Assembly (NCBI GenBank): GCA_036768485.1
Contig: JAVLUZ010000623.1
Location: forward strand, 30,556 to 94,555
Direction: 5' to 3'
DNA: 64,000 nt
Source: Mermis nigrescens
Taxonomy: Eukaryota; Nematoda; Enoplea; Mermithida; Mermithidae
Each line of letters begins with the position of its first letter. Within the stretch, counting starts at the first letter, position 1. The notes under the pieces are model-generated. The model did no database searches. It was given only the letters and a program-made list of their open reading frames with translations, and was not told where the DNA came from. A program made the translations under genes and the position numbers. Of this stretch, positions 46,963-55,969 are shown piece after piece.

Positions 46963-47667
46963 TTAGTTTTGCCCAGGATTGTAGCAAACTACGCGTTCGA
47001 GGTCTTTTTTAACCAAGGGTGGTGTTAGTGATTCGTTATTGTCTATTGGCGTAGTTCTTTTTTCCGTTGAAGAGGGAGTACACATATCAGGCGATACATA
47101 CACATCTTTTTCATCTAATAAGCTGAGTCGATTTTTATTTATAATCGTTGATTTTGGTATATTCTCATTGATTAATTTTTGTAAAAAAATATTGGCTCCT
47201 ATTGCCGGCTTAGACTTGCCAGTTCGTGAAAAATCGTTAATTAAATCTACAATATTTGAGCCTACAATTTTATTCCCATCAACAATCATTTCTCCTTTAT
47301 CCGACCATTTAATGTGTGAATTTTTGCGGGCATACTTTAATAACAATAGTGCATTTTTGTGCCATTTATGCGGTACTGTTTCAATAACTGCTTGTTGAAA
47401 AGGATCAACTTCTACCTTGCTTTCTACTCCAGGGGCTGCTGCTACGTCTCGTATCTCTAATTGATGCGGTTTTTCAACATCTTGCTTCATTATCTGATAC
47501 CTACGTAGTATTTGATTGTACTGTAAAACTTTGGCATCAATAGGCACTGAATTATCTTGTATTATGCGCAACATTTCTCGATCCAAGTCTGACATAAACT
47601 TTGCCGTGTGTTCATTACCTCCTACAACTTCGTGTGGGACAAGAATCATTTTATTAGTGTGAATCAT
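46963..47667 (-). CDS. Conserved Polinton protein, function unknown
   Basis: A 234-aa intact protein. The N-terminus (MIHTNKMILVPHEVV) and the block NKIVGSNIVDLINDFSRTGKS, followed by FLQKLINENIPKSTI, resemble an uncharacterised protein found in arthropod Polintons. No enzymatic motif is visible. The Ser/Thr-rich C-terminal third looks disordered. Its ATG overlaps the upstream gene's stop by four bases (ATGA), so the two are probably translated from a shared transcript. A structural or scaffolding role is possible but inferred only from position. Confidence 0.75.
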   Translation of the reverse strand: MIHTNKMILVPHEVVGGNEHTAKFMSDLDREMLRIIQDNSVPIDAKVLQYNQILRRYQIMKQDVEKPHQLEIRDVAAAPGVESKVEVDPFQQAVIETVPHKWHKNALLLLKYARKNSHIKWSDKGEMIVDGNKIVGSNIVDLINDFSRTGKSKPAIGANIFLQKLINENIPKSTIINKNRLSLLDEKDVYVSPDMCTPSSTEKRTTPIDNNESLTPPLVKKDLERVVCYNPGQN

Positions 47668-48014
47668 TGTTTATTAATTATTGCATCAACTAACAATTGG
47701 CCAGCAATTCCTAATATAGGCGCAAGTAAAACTGGCAAAAAACCACCTTTTTGTGTGATTAATTCCTTTTTCTTTTTCAAATTTGCCTCAGGAGCTACAA
47801 TTTTTCGAAGTTGCGTTTTATACTTGCTCAGTTTTTGAAGCTCACGCGGCTGCAATGGAACATTACCATTCAGTACATTAAGTATGCACTCACATAAACA
47901 TAAAATTAAATCATCATCAGCTTTTTCTATTATAGCTTGGCGTAATTTTGGCTTTGCTTTAGTTAAAACGTCGAGACAAGTGATGTTTTTCTGTAAGCGT
48001 TTTGGAGCAACCAT
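47664..48014 (-). CDS. Small basic protein with hydrophobic C-terminus
   Basis: A 116-aa protein. I start it at the ATG at 48,014 (MVAPKRLQKNITCLDVL) because the frame upstream has no other ATG. The pattern KPKLRQAIIEKADDDLILCL, then a central Lys-rich block, then QKGGFLPVLLAPILGIAGQLL is widespread in Polintons. The Lys-rich centre suggests nucleic-acid contact and the C-terminal helix is membrane-like. It may be a core or minor virion protein; the exact role is unknown. The stop overlaps the next ATG. Confidence 0.8.
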   Translation of the reverse strand: MVAPKRLQKNITCLDVLTKAKPKLRQAIIEKADDDLILCLCECILNVLNGNVPLQPRELQKLSKYKTQLRKIVAPEANLKKKKELITQKGGFLPVLLAPILGIAGQLLVDAIINKQ

Positions 48015-48046
48015 GATTTTGTATGAAGAAAATATATTATGCAAGT

Positions 48047-48055
48047 CTTTTATAA
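48047..48055 (-). promoter_or_regulatory. TATA-like box for the 48,014 gene
   Basis: On the complement TTATAAAAG, ending 33 nt before the ATG at 48,014. This spacing supports the chosen start. Confidence 0.65.
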
Positions 48056-48077
48056 TTTCTCAGTATAGACTACTGGA

Positions 48078-48650
48078 CTATTTGAAAAAATTTTTGGCAC
48101 GCAACCGAAATTTTTCGGGCGTACTTTGCGTCAAATCAACTAAAATAAATGAGAATGGTTTTTCAGTCGCATCATTGTATGCTTCTAAAAAATATTTTGC
48201 ATTATGAGGATAGAGTTGCTTAGACAAAGTCTGTACTTGCAATCGATCTGAAGGATTTTTCATTAATACTAAATACTCTGCATTTATTCGACATGTTCTT
48301 AGACCTTTGAAAAATAAATTTTGAACAATGTGTACAACAGAAATATTCCAATGATGACAACCACGTGTAAATAATATCTCATTATTCATTTCATGCATCA
48401 AGTCATCAATAATTATTAGTTGTGGTTCGGGCGAATTCTGTCTAACTAAATTCAAATCTGGAGGGCCTTTCATAAAAATTACATTTTCTATTTTTTCGTA
48501 ATCTTCAGCAAAAAACCACCAAATAAATTTAGGAGCTGGAGAAATGAAACTTTGTGCATTTTCAACAAGTTTCTTAACAAAAGTTGTCTTGCCAGCCTTT
48601 GTTGGACCAGCAACGATACATGTAAAAGGGTGTTTAAAACGTAAATCCAT
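48078..48650 (-). CDS. FtsK/HerA-type genome-packaging ATPase
   Basis: A 190-aa intact P-loop ATPase. Walker A is GPTKAGKTT (residues 15-23), Walker B is LIIIDDLM (78-85), and a sensor-like block VHIVQNLFFKG follows. The size and motif set match the A32-like packaging ATPases of Polintons and related viruses, which pump the genome into the preformed capsid. A TATA-like sequence lies about 30 nt upstream (48,682-48,690). The stop is 63 nt before the next gene. Confidence 0.93.
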   Translation of the reverse strand: MDLRFKHPFTCIVAGPTKAGKTTFVKKLVENAQSFISPAPKFIWWFFAEDYEKIENVIFMKGPPDLNLVRQNSPEPQLIIIDDLMHEMNNEILFTRGCHHWNISVVHIVQNLFFKGLRTCRINAEYLVLMKNPSDRLQVQTLSKQLYPHNAKYFLEAYNDATEKPFSFILVDLTQSTPEKFRLRAKNFFK

Positions 48651-48681
48651 CTTTTTTAAACTTATTCTCGTCTTGCTTTTT

Positions 48682-48690
48682 CTAATATAA
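48682..48690 (-). promoter_or_regulatory. TATA-like box for the packaging ATPase gene
   Basis: On the complement TTATATTAG, 32 nt before the ATG at 48,650. Weaker match than the other boxes. Confidence 0.4.
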
Positions 48691-48843
48691 ATGAAGTCCT
48701 CTCTGTCAACTCGTAAGAGTTGTCCAGCCTGCGGGACGTGGACCCGAGACTTCAGCGCAGGCCATTTGTTTTTTTTTTGTTTTTTTTATTTCCAATAAAT
48801 ACGCAATACGTACAAAGCAAACAAATATGTACACGCAGCGCGA

Positions 48844-49233
48844 TTATAACGATAAATTGTCGACTGATGACCCCAATATGCGGTCAATCTCGTAGTCAAG
48901 CGTATTGCCACCGGGAATGAGCCAAATGGTGCGACACTCTGGAAGCATGTTTTGCCATATTTCATAGTAGAGGGCCGTCTCATAGTTGAGCCACATGCGC
49001 TCGAGGGCCAAGGCAAATTGCCAGAAGCCTCGAATTTTGCGCTTGCCCGTCAAGCCGTGCTTGAGGCAATAGTCGGCAGCGGCCATTTTCCATTGCTGCT
49101 TGCAATGTTCGTTGAGCCGGTTCCAGAAGTACGAGGCAACTCGTGCCATGTCGCCGCAGCAGTAGCCATAATGGGTGTACAGTGACGCCATTTGCGTACA
49201 AAATAAAACGAAGAGCTCCTCGCCGTAGACCAT
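48844..49233 (-). CDS. Unrecognised 129-aa Polinton protein
   Basis: I do not recognise this protein. It starts at the first ATG after a TATA-like box at 49,300-49,308 and stays open for 129 codons. It is rich in Trp, Tyr and Cys (YTHYGYCCGDMARVASYFW, ERMWLNYETALYYEIW), predicted largely helical, with no signal peptide. Three overlapping frames occur in the same place, but only this one begins with ATG at the right distance from the box. The segment looks GC-richer than the capsid genes next door and similar to the polymerase gene. Between it and the ATPase lies a 190-bp stretch with a T-rich tract and no other gene. Confidence 0.6.
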   Translation of the reverse strand: MVYGEELFVLFCTQMASLYTHYGYCCGDMARVASYFWNRLNEHCKQQWKMAAADYCLKHGLTGKRKIRGFWQFALALERMWLNYETALYYEIWQNMLPECRTIWLIPGGNTLDYEIDRILGSSVDNLSL

Positions 49234-49299
49234 TTTTTGGAGAACCGACTAGACTTGCGAGTAAAATGAGCAAATGACAAAATTAGAAGACTTTTCGGC

Positions 49300-49308
49300 C
49301 TTTTATAG
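49300..49308 (-). promoter_or_regulatory. TATA-like box for the 49,233 gene
   Basis: On the complement CTATAAAAG, 66 nt before the ATG at 49,233, with no intervening ATG. Identical nonamer to that before the polymerase gene. Confidence 0.65.
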
Positions 49309-49352
49309 TTTCAAAAAGCGGGGGTGTGAGTGAAGTGAAAAAAACGAGGAAT

Positions 49353-49691
49353 TCAATGGAGTAAAAAAGGAGGGGCTTTTTCCGGTTCAGCAGCCATTGA
49401 TTTTTGTTCTGCAATGTGTCTCTGCAAAACTACACTTCCTGCCTCCTGCATGGCTCTATTGTATTCTATACACTTTGGACACATTTGTACAGAAATGTAC
49501 ATGCGACCTGAATCTGTGATGAAACAGTCGCGTTCAGAGCTATTCTTTTGACAAAAATAGCACAGTTGAATCATTAGAGGATACATAGGCCTAGCTAAAT
49601 TACGGCTGCACAGCTCAATTGGGGGAACTATACTCCTCCCAAACGGCCGCTTATCTTCAACAACAGGTTTAATTTCAGCTTTTGCTTCCAT
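49353..49691 (-). CDS. Small zinc-ribbon-like protein
   Basis: A 112-aa intact protein with two Cys pairs, C44-x2-C47 and C71-x2-C74 (LCYFCQK and MCPKCIEY), spaced like a zinc ribbon. The Lys/Glu-rich N-terminus and the C-terminal tail look disordered. It lies between the integrase and the 129-aa protein, with its own TATA-like box 31 nt upstream of the ATG. A regulatory or nucleic-acid-binding role is possible; I cannot name the family. Confidence 0.7.
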   Translation of the reverse strand: MEAKAEIKPVVEDKRPFGRSIVPPIELCSRNLARPMYPLMIQLCYFCQKNSSERDCFITDSGRMYISVQMCPKCIEYNRAMQEAGSVVLQRHIAEQKSMAAEPEKAPPFLLH

Positions 49692-49721
49692 TTTGAATTA
49701 ACATTTTACAATGACAGAGTT

Positions 49722-49730
49722 CTTATATAA
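49722..49730 (-). promoter_or_regulatory. TATA-like box for the zinc-ribbon gene
   Basis: On the complement TTATATAAG, 30 nt before the ATG at 49,691. It overlaps the stop codon of the integrase chromodomain frame (49,723-49,725). Confidence 0.65.
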
Positions 49731-50755
49731 CTTTAATAATATGACCCACCCAGCTATTAAATTTATCGGGGTACCCATGCCATTTCACAAAACACTCAGT
49801 CTTGCCTTCTAGTTTTACGCGTTTTTAAAACTTTTTCAATCACGTACACATCATCAATTAATTTGACCTTTGTAATTCGGGTTCATAAAATACGCCCTCC
49901 AGTTTTTCACCCATTTCATCCTTAATTACATAAACTGGTGGATTGCGCTTCAATCGGCTATCAATAACAAATGTTTCTCCACTCCAATTAGGCTCATACC
50001 CCTTTTCAAACAGACCCTTAACTTTACTTATGCGCACTTTATCACCAATGTTAAATTTATAGGATGCAATGTTTTCTTCAATTTTATACGCCTTTTGCAA
50101 AACTTCAGCTTCGTTGCTCGCATTAACTTTAGCAGGCTCCATACCTATTGTTCTATGCTTGCTAGTGTTATAACCCATTACCAAGTCTTGCAACACATCC
50201 AATGTACCTATATGTATTATGTTTTGTAAAATAGCGCCACATGCGTTCTTTCAATGTGCGATTAAATCGTTCTACTATGGATGCTTTCAGTTCGCTATTT
50301 ATCGTAAAGAAGTGCACATCTTTTTCTTGTAAAAATTTCTGTAATTCTTTATTTGTAAATTCAGTTCCTGCATCAGTTTGCAGTTTTTCAGGCTTACGAC
50401 CACTTTCATCTAGAATTGATTGAAAAGCATTCAAAATTGACATTGCGCTTTTGTTTTTCAATGGTATACTCCAGGCGTACTTACTAAACACATCAATGCA
50501 TGTTAATATGAAAGCATACTTATCATTGTGCTTTTTAAGCGACTTTACATCCACTAAATCAGCAGCCCACTGCTCGTCTATTCTAGAGACTAATACTTTA
50601 TTGCGTGCATATTTTTTTCTAGCAGGTTTATGCAATGTGTACGTAGGTTGAGTCTCTAGCCATTCAATAATTTGCTTCTTGGGCAATTTTACACGCACAC
50701 GTAATGTATTGGCCCCTGTAAAACCCGTGGTAGGATCGTAGTAAACTTTTTCCAT
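49723..50755 (-). pseudogene. Polinton integrase with chromodomain, frameshifted
   Basis: A retroviral-type (rve) integrase that would insert the element's ends with a 6-bp stagger. The first frame (from the ATG at 50,755) carries the catalytic triad: Asp66 in WAADLVDV, Asp at about 128 in LQTDAGTEF and Glu at about 162 in IVERFNRTL. A one-base shift near 50,207 moves the frame to a part with GYNTSKHRTIG and the SH3-like FNIGDKVRI. A second shift near 49,860 and a third near 49,800 separate pieces of a C-terminal chromodomain (DDVYVIEKVL, then FVKWHGYPDKFNSW). The ATG is 3 nt after the stop of the Cys-rich gene. Domain content is complete, so decay is recent. Confidence 0.92.
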
Positions 50756-50758
50756 AGT

Positions 50759-51196
50759 CTAATAGAAATATAGCGCGTTTCGACCTTTTGCTACAGTGCA
50801 AAAAATACTCGAACACTTTTTGCAAAACTTTACTTTAATTTTCAAATTTATATAATTTCGAACAAGCTTTAGAATGCAGTCTTTGCAATCTACGGCAAAG
50901 CTTATATCCTTTGGCTTAGGACGGGGCCCATCAACATCCTCAGTATAAAAATAGAGCATGTACTTGTTCTTTTTGACTACATTCACTTCGCCCGAACATT
51001 TCATGCATAGTGAAAATATAAAACTGGGCGCATTTTTGCCCTTTGCAATCTTTAGTATGCATTCTTTACAACCGGGCTTAAAAAATCGGCACCATCTGCG
51101 TAAAAAACAATATTCTTTATGAATAAAGTTGCAAACTTCATAATGATACGCTGATTTTGGTATCTGGGAACAATTGAGACAGGTTGGGAGTTCCAT
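50759..51196 (-). CDS. Cys-rich protein with repeated CX2C motifs
   Basis: A 145-aa intact protein with repeated CxxC-type pairs (LNCSQIP, GCKECILK, LCMKCSG, DCKDCILK, FCKKCSS). The motif CK-x-CILK occurs twice about 60 residues apart, suggesting an internal duplication. Probably zinc-binding; not a family I can name. It has its own TATA-like box and overlaps the preceding membrane-protein gene by 59 nt. Position between polymerase and integrase hints at an early or regulatory role (inference). Confidence 0.7.
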   Translation of the reverse strand: MELPTCLNCSQIPKSAYHYEVCNFIHKEYCFLRRWCRFFKPGCKECILKIAKGKNAPSFIFSLCMKCSGEVNVVKKNKYMLYFYTEDVDGPRPKPKDISFAVDCKDCILKLVRNYINLKIKVKFCKKCSSIFCTVAKGRNALYFY

Positions 51197-51368
51197 TTCT
51201 ACTAGATCCCAAGCTACGCAATCCTTTATATAGTTTTTCGAGCTGCTTCTTCAAGAGTTTGCATAAAATTAAAATGGCCAAAAGTAGAATAACCAGAATA
51301 CAGGCTAAAATTTCATTATAAATTGGTTTTAAATAGTTTCTGTCGATGCAAGTATCATTAGCTAGCAT
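51138..51368 (-). CDS. Small single-pass membrane protein
   Basis: A 76-aa frame from the ATG at 51,368. The frame continues upstream without another ATG. A hydrophobic segment (ILACILVILLLAILILCKLL, about residues 20-39) is followed by a basic stretch and a polar tail, so it is predicted as one transmembrane helix with a cytosolic or interior C-terminus. Similar small hydrophobic proteins occur in other Polintons; the role is unknown. A TTATTTAAG sequence (complement of 51,400-51,408) lies 31 nt upstream. Confidence 0.65.
   Translation of the reverse strand: MLANDTCIDRNYLKPIYNEILACILVILLLAILILCKLLKKQLEKLYKGLRSLGSSRNGTPNLSQLFPDTKISVSL
51224..51233 (-). promoter_or_regulatory. TATA-like box for the Cys-rich gene
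   Basis: On the complement CTATATAAAG, 27 nt before the ATG at 51,196. It lies inside the coding sequence of the membrane protein. Confidence 0.6.
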
Positions 51369-51549
51369 TTTTGTAAGACTAAAATTAAATACAAAAGTTC
51401 TTAAATAAAAATCAACAAACACAGAAAAATGACAACACAAAAACGCGAGTGCACCTGTTTGCCATAATACCCAAAAGGAATACTATGTTACCGCTGTCAA
51501 CTACGAGGAAGTCGGTGCACATCTGACAGCATGTACCTAATTATAAAAA

Positions 51550-51738
51550 ACAACAAACAAATAATATCAATTTTTGGGCTTTGGCTTTCTTTTCAATCTT
51601 TTTTAGTGAGCCGCCTCTTTTATTAATTTTGGCCATCTTTTCTAAGGATTTTTTTTTAACCGCCTTTTTAATAATATCAAATTTTGGCCGTTCTTTCTGG
51701 GCAATTTTTTGGGCTGCCTTTTTTACAAAAATGTACAG
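51550..51738 (-). other. Lys-rich open frame directly after the polymerase stop
   Basis: The polymerase frame ends with TAA at 51,739-51,741, and the same frame then stays open for about 62 codons. It encodes a very Lys-rich sequence (VKKAAQKIAQKERPKF, then KKKSLEKMAKINKRGG). An internal ATG at about 51,640 could start a short protein. Whether it is a read-through extension, a separate basic peptide or chance is not decidable here. Confidence 0.4.
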
Positions 51739-54700
51739 TTAATATCCATAAGGAACTGTACAATAATTACGCAATACAATGCGTTTATCATATACAATTT
51801 GGTACTTTTTACAAGATAGCTGAGTTACAATATTATGATCAGTTAAACGACGAATTTGAGGAAATGCGACATTAATATCATTGGGTGAGTTATGTACAAA
51901 TGCGAATACAAGTTTCCTGAGCGATTTGAAGTTGACGTGTGAGGTAGTTGATGAAGATAGCGTGAATCCACGAACCTTGATAATGTAATAATATCGATCA
52001 TCGCGAGGGCAATACAACTTGTAGGAGTAGTTCTTTGGGCCTCCACTCACAAATTCCTCAATGTACGCTCCAGGCCCGTAATCCTTGAGTTCATCAGTCA
52101 TATTGCCGAGGTAGCTGCCGAGTGGGACTTGGTATTCCATTTTGCCCACTGTCGATTTGAATATCACGCTATCAGTCTCAAAGTAAAGCACCCGATCCTG
52201 CAATTGTTCGATAAAGCTGTACAGACGCAAGCGGGCGTGAGTTGTCGTATAGGCGGCCAACACAGGGTTTGTGTTACCCATAACATCGGCAAAATCGTCC
52301 TCTTTGCTATGAGTAATGGCCACCATATTGTCGTTAATAAGCGTCACATTATGAGTAATGGTCACAGGGTCGAAGACCAGTTCAAAGAATTTGACTGGAT
52401 CAGTACAAAATGTCATTTTGGCCATGTTGTTCCTTTTGGCCAAATTTGCTCCAGAATGAGTTGAGCATAAGCTTGGCCAGTTGGCGAAGTCCAGGATTCT
52501 TCTTAATTTTGGCCGGATCTAGCTTAATGCCTTCATGTTCTTCGTATTGGGCAATATATTGGGCTTTGTCCTCATCAGTGTTGACCCAGGCCGGCCATCC
52601 ATCGGCTTCTTGCTTTAGCCGCATGAATTTGTCGATGTATTGAGTAAATAGGCCGCCGTCTGTATTATGTACAGGGTCGTATTGTTCCACTTGATCATAG
52701 TGCCACACTTCATAAATTTCCAGCACTACATATCCGAGCTCCAAGGCTTTGTCGAGCCCAGGGTGACCCAGGCGCCAATGAGGGCGTGTTCATTGTCCGA
52801 GTGAGAGCAGGGTCCCTGAAGCTTACCATCGGCGCATTTCTTGCACAATGGAAACATCAATTTACCGTTGGTTTGCAAAGCAGTACTGGATGAAGCAGAT
52901 GTCGAGGAGGCAGTATTTTGGCTTTTTTGGCTAAGTCCTTTGTACGGCTGCTTATCCCGCGTAATTATGGCGAAATTCTCCGTCATACTTCTAGGTGGCA
53001 CAACAGGGTACCTTCCATACTTGTTGACCGTCGGGTAGAGGCTACAAATGTCTGTGTAGCCAATATGCTCCAAGGCATTGCCGAGAACGTCCTTCTTGAC
53101 CCTATGATACAACTCTTGTGGCATTGGCACGTGCCGCCATAAAACGCTTCCCGTGGATCCATTGGTCTCCATAATGGTCACGTTGTTGAAGAAGTCCTTG
53201 AGATCAGAATTTTGGCGCATATGACGGGCTAGCTGACACTCCCACATTTCGTGCACAGTGTATCCTCTGGCTTCTAAATCTTGGCGGCATTTGACAGTTC
53301 GTGGTAGGCTTCATCGGCAGTGAGTATCTTGATTGGCTGTTAACTGATGATCGCTTTTTCATACAGTTGGGTCATCCATGCCAATAACAGCCGTTGAATT
53401 CGTAAATGTCCAAGCTTTTCGTGAATGCCATCCACTTTGTATTGTTCAATTTGCTGCTCGCCGTAGTTCAGGGCATGTCAAATATTAATGCTGAGACTAT
53501 GACTCAGCCATTTAATCCACTTGAGGGCAATGACGGATTGTATTATCCTTCATGCGCCGATAGCCACCATAGGGCACAATGCCAATAGTATTTGGCTTGA
53601 GGTAGTTGGCGTCGAAATACTCGGTTGCAGGCTCCCAGCAATTGTCATTGAATGACTAAATGGGTCCATGCTGGTTGCAGCCAGCAAAAGTGTCCCCGAA
53701 TTTGGAGGGCAGCAACGACGTAGAATATCCACATCCGACTCGCAGTAGGCTAATAACTCTGCCTTAAAGTCAAACTGCTTGCTCCTTCTGATCCTTGTAC
53801 CACTGGATAAAATGAGTCGCCAGCATTTGGCTGCATTGCAGCAGGAGAGTAATACCTTCCAGGCGTCAGGCCATTCACCAACACAGTCCTGATTGTTCAA
53901 TGTATTGCTAACAAATGAGGGAAATGGCCCTTCTTCAGCTCTGGCTCATCAAAGGCTTTGGGCATGGCGGCAAGCCCCATTGGTAAAAAGTTGAACGAGT
54001 CGAGGAATTTGACGTTTCTAACTGATAATGACATAATCTCCAGGCCTTTAGTGATAATTGTAGGTACAACGGCCTGTTTGCAGAGGTAGCGTAGTATGAA
54101 TTGGGCGTCAAATCCTTTAGCATTGTGGGCAATGGCAATTATATTGTCCAATGCAAACACAAACTCGCAAAACTCGTCCACACAGTTATCACCAATGAAT
54201 AGTCGCCGGTTGTCTCCACAATTTGGGCAGTGTCCAAGCGGGCCATGACGACATTTCTCACAGACATGTGGCAATACATAGATTTGGCTTGTGCACAAAT
54301 CGTGGGGCAAGCTTGTTTACATCCAACATAATGTCCTGCCGTGTCTCAAAATCGTAAAACACGAATTTGGCTGATGATTTGGGATTCTCCTCCTTAAGCG
54401 GCTGCATATAACACAAGTGGTCCTCCTTGGGCACCTCTTGCTTGCAGGTGCGGCAATTAAAATAGTCACATCGATGGGCATTCACTTTTTCCTGGCCCAT
54501 AAAGTGGCGGTCACAATGTTTGCATCGTTTGACCTTATCACAAATCGATAATAAGCGGCGGCGTTTGGTATCTAAGCCCTGGGCATTAATGCGGCAATGA
54601 TTGTCCAAGCATTGTTGCCCTCGAAAATATCCGATTGCATTCCTTGCAAAGGAGTAGTTGTTGATTGTCCAAGCATGGCGGCGCTGCATGACAGCATGGG

Positions 54701-55864
54701 CATTTGGCGCTGCAATGGTGCATTTTGGCATGATCAAAGGCCTTATTGCACTCTTCACAATAGTAGCTTTGATCAAAGAATGCCGCCATTGAGGTAATGA
54801 CCGTAAAATGTTGGTCATGGTGATAGAGGCACAGAATCCGGCCAGCCTCCGGTCCACAATAAACAATAGCGTTGAAGAAATCAGCGCTGTAGACCTTAAT
54901 CTGGTATCAAGGTAGAATGGCCTGGAAGGGCCTGCAGTTCGGTAATTCCAAAGGCACCATTGTGGTCCACTAATCCGGCCTGTCGCACTAATTCTACGGC
55001 CGCCTTGTTCTGCATTGTCAACCGACCAACATCACCACGGCAAATGTTCTTGTATCGATCTTTGGCCATTTGATCCTCAGGAGCCGCTCTATGAGTAGCA
55101 TGGACGACTGCCACTGCCAAGGCGCGAGGTAGACTAAATTGTCCTTATTCTTGATTTGGACAAAGCACTGCTTAGAGACCAATAGCTTTTGTAAGCTAAT
55201 GTGTTGGCGATGATGTCCCTTGCCCACTGGTGGCGAAATTGCAACAATCTTGATGATTGATTGATTGTCGTCCAGCCTGACCGTCTCGTTTGACTGCAGA
55301 GTACGGTCAATAACGTGTAATAATTGCTCGCCAGAGATCTTATCACGCCGTTGAAATGGAATCAACACCGGCTTATTGAACGTAGGATTCGAAAATTGGA
55401 CGCCAATTAAATCAGTGGGTTGGGCGTCCTCCAAAATTGATCCATGGCGCTATTAAAAATATCCGCCAGTTGTCTATGCAGGTCGTTGCATTGGTCAAGG
55501 TTCCGGAAATTGATGCGGTATGATCGAGCCTCCGTGTTGAACCGCCGCACCCGTTCAGCCATTGGTTCGCCTAGCTCATAATAATGGTCCGCCTCATGCC
55601 ATTCGTCCAGCGTTTCCAAATTGTCCTCATAGCCACTCGTACAAGGGTCTTGATTCACTTCAGAACCCTGAGTAGCGTTCCATTCATCCACCAGCTCCAA
55701 TGAATGTCCATCAATTGTAGGGGCGTACCGTAAATGCCACACGTATCAGGGGCCTGATCCACTTCAGTCCCCTGAGTGGCGGTCCATTCGTCCACTAATT
55801 CCAATGAGTCTTGTTCAAACTCAACCAAATCGCCAGGGCCCATATAACAAAGGAAATTGGCCAT
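51739..55864 (-). pseudogene. Protein-primed DNA polymerase B, multiply frameshifted
   Basis: Consecutive overlapping frames encode a full-length Polinton polymerase of roughly 1,300 codons. The N-terminal part includes Cys-pair zinc-finger-like blocks (CKHCDRHFMG, CRTCKQE). Exonuclease motifs: FVFYDFETR (I), AHNAKGFDAQFI (II), YCESDVDIL (III). Polymerase motifs: DICSLYPTVNKYG (A), KLMLNSFWSKFG (B), FETDSVIF (C), where the first Asp of the usual DTDS is Glu. At least nine frameshifts and two in-frame stops (near 53,340-53,490) break it. The first shift coincides with a 103-bp tandem duplication (LELVDEW repeated). The gene begins after a TATA-like box at 55,957-55,965. Confidence 0.95.
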
Positions 55865-55956
55865 CTTCTCAAAATCGCAAAATCGTGTAAGAGCGCACTG
55901 CTTTGAATTGGCTACAAGAGCAGAATCAGAGAGCAGAATGAGATAAATGGCAGTGT

Positions 55957-55965
55957 CTTTTATAG
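55957..55965 (-). promoter_or_regulatory. TATA-like box for the polymerase gene
   Basis: On the complement CTATAAAAG, 92 nt before the ATG at 55,864. The nonamer is identical to the one at 49,300-49,308. The greater distance suggests a longer leader. Confidence 0.6.
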
Positions 55966-55969
55966 TTTT

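Noticed and set aside
52129..52464. Plus-strand frames of 65-110 codons opposite the polymerase
   Set aside because: All overlap recognised polymerase motifs on the minus strand and show no domain of their own.
51739..55864. Possibility that the broken polymerase is an intron-containing gene
   Set aside because: Adjacent frames overlap and abut with one- or two-base shifts, without intron-sized gaps or splice signals, and in-frame stops also occur. Decay (or sequencing indels) fits better.
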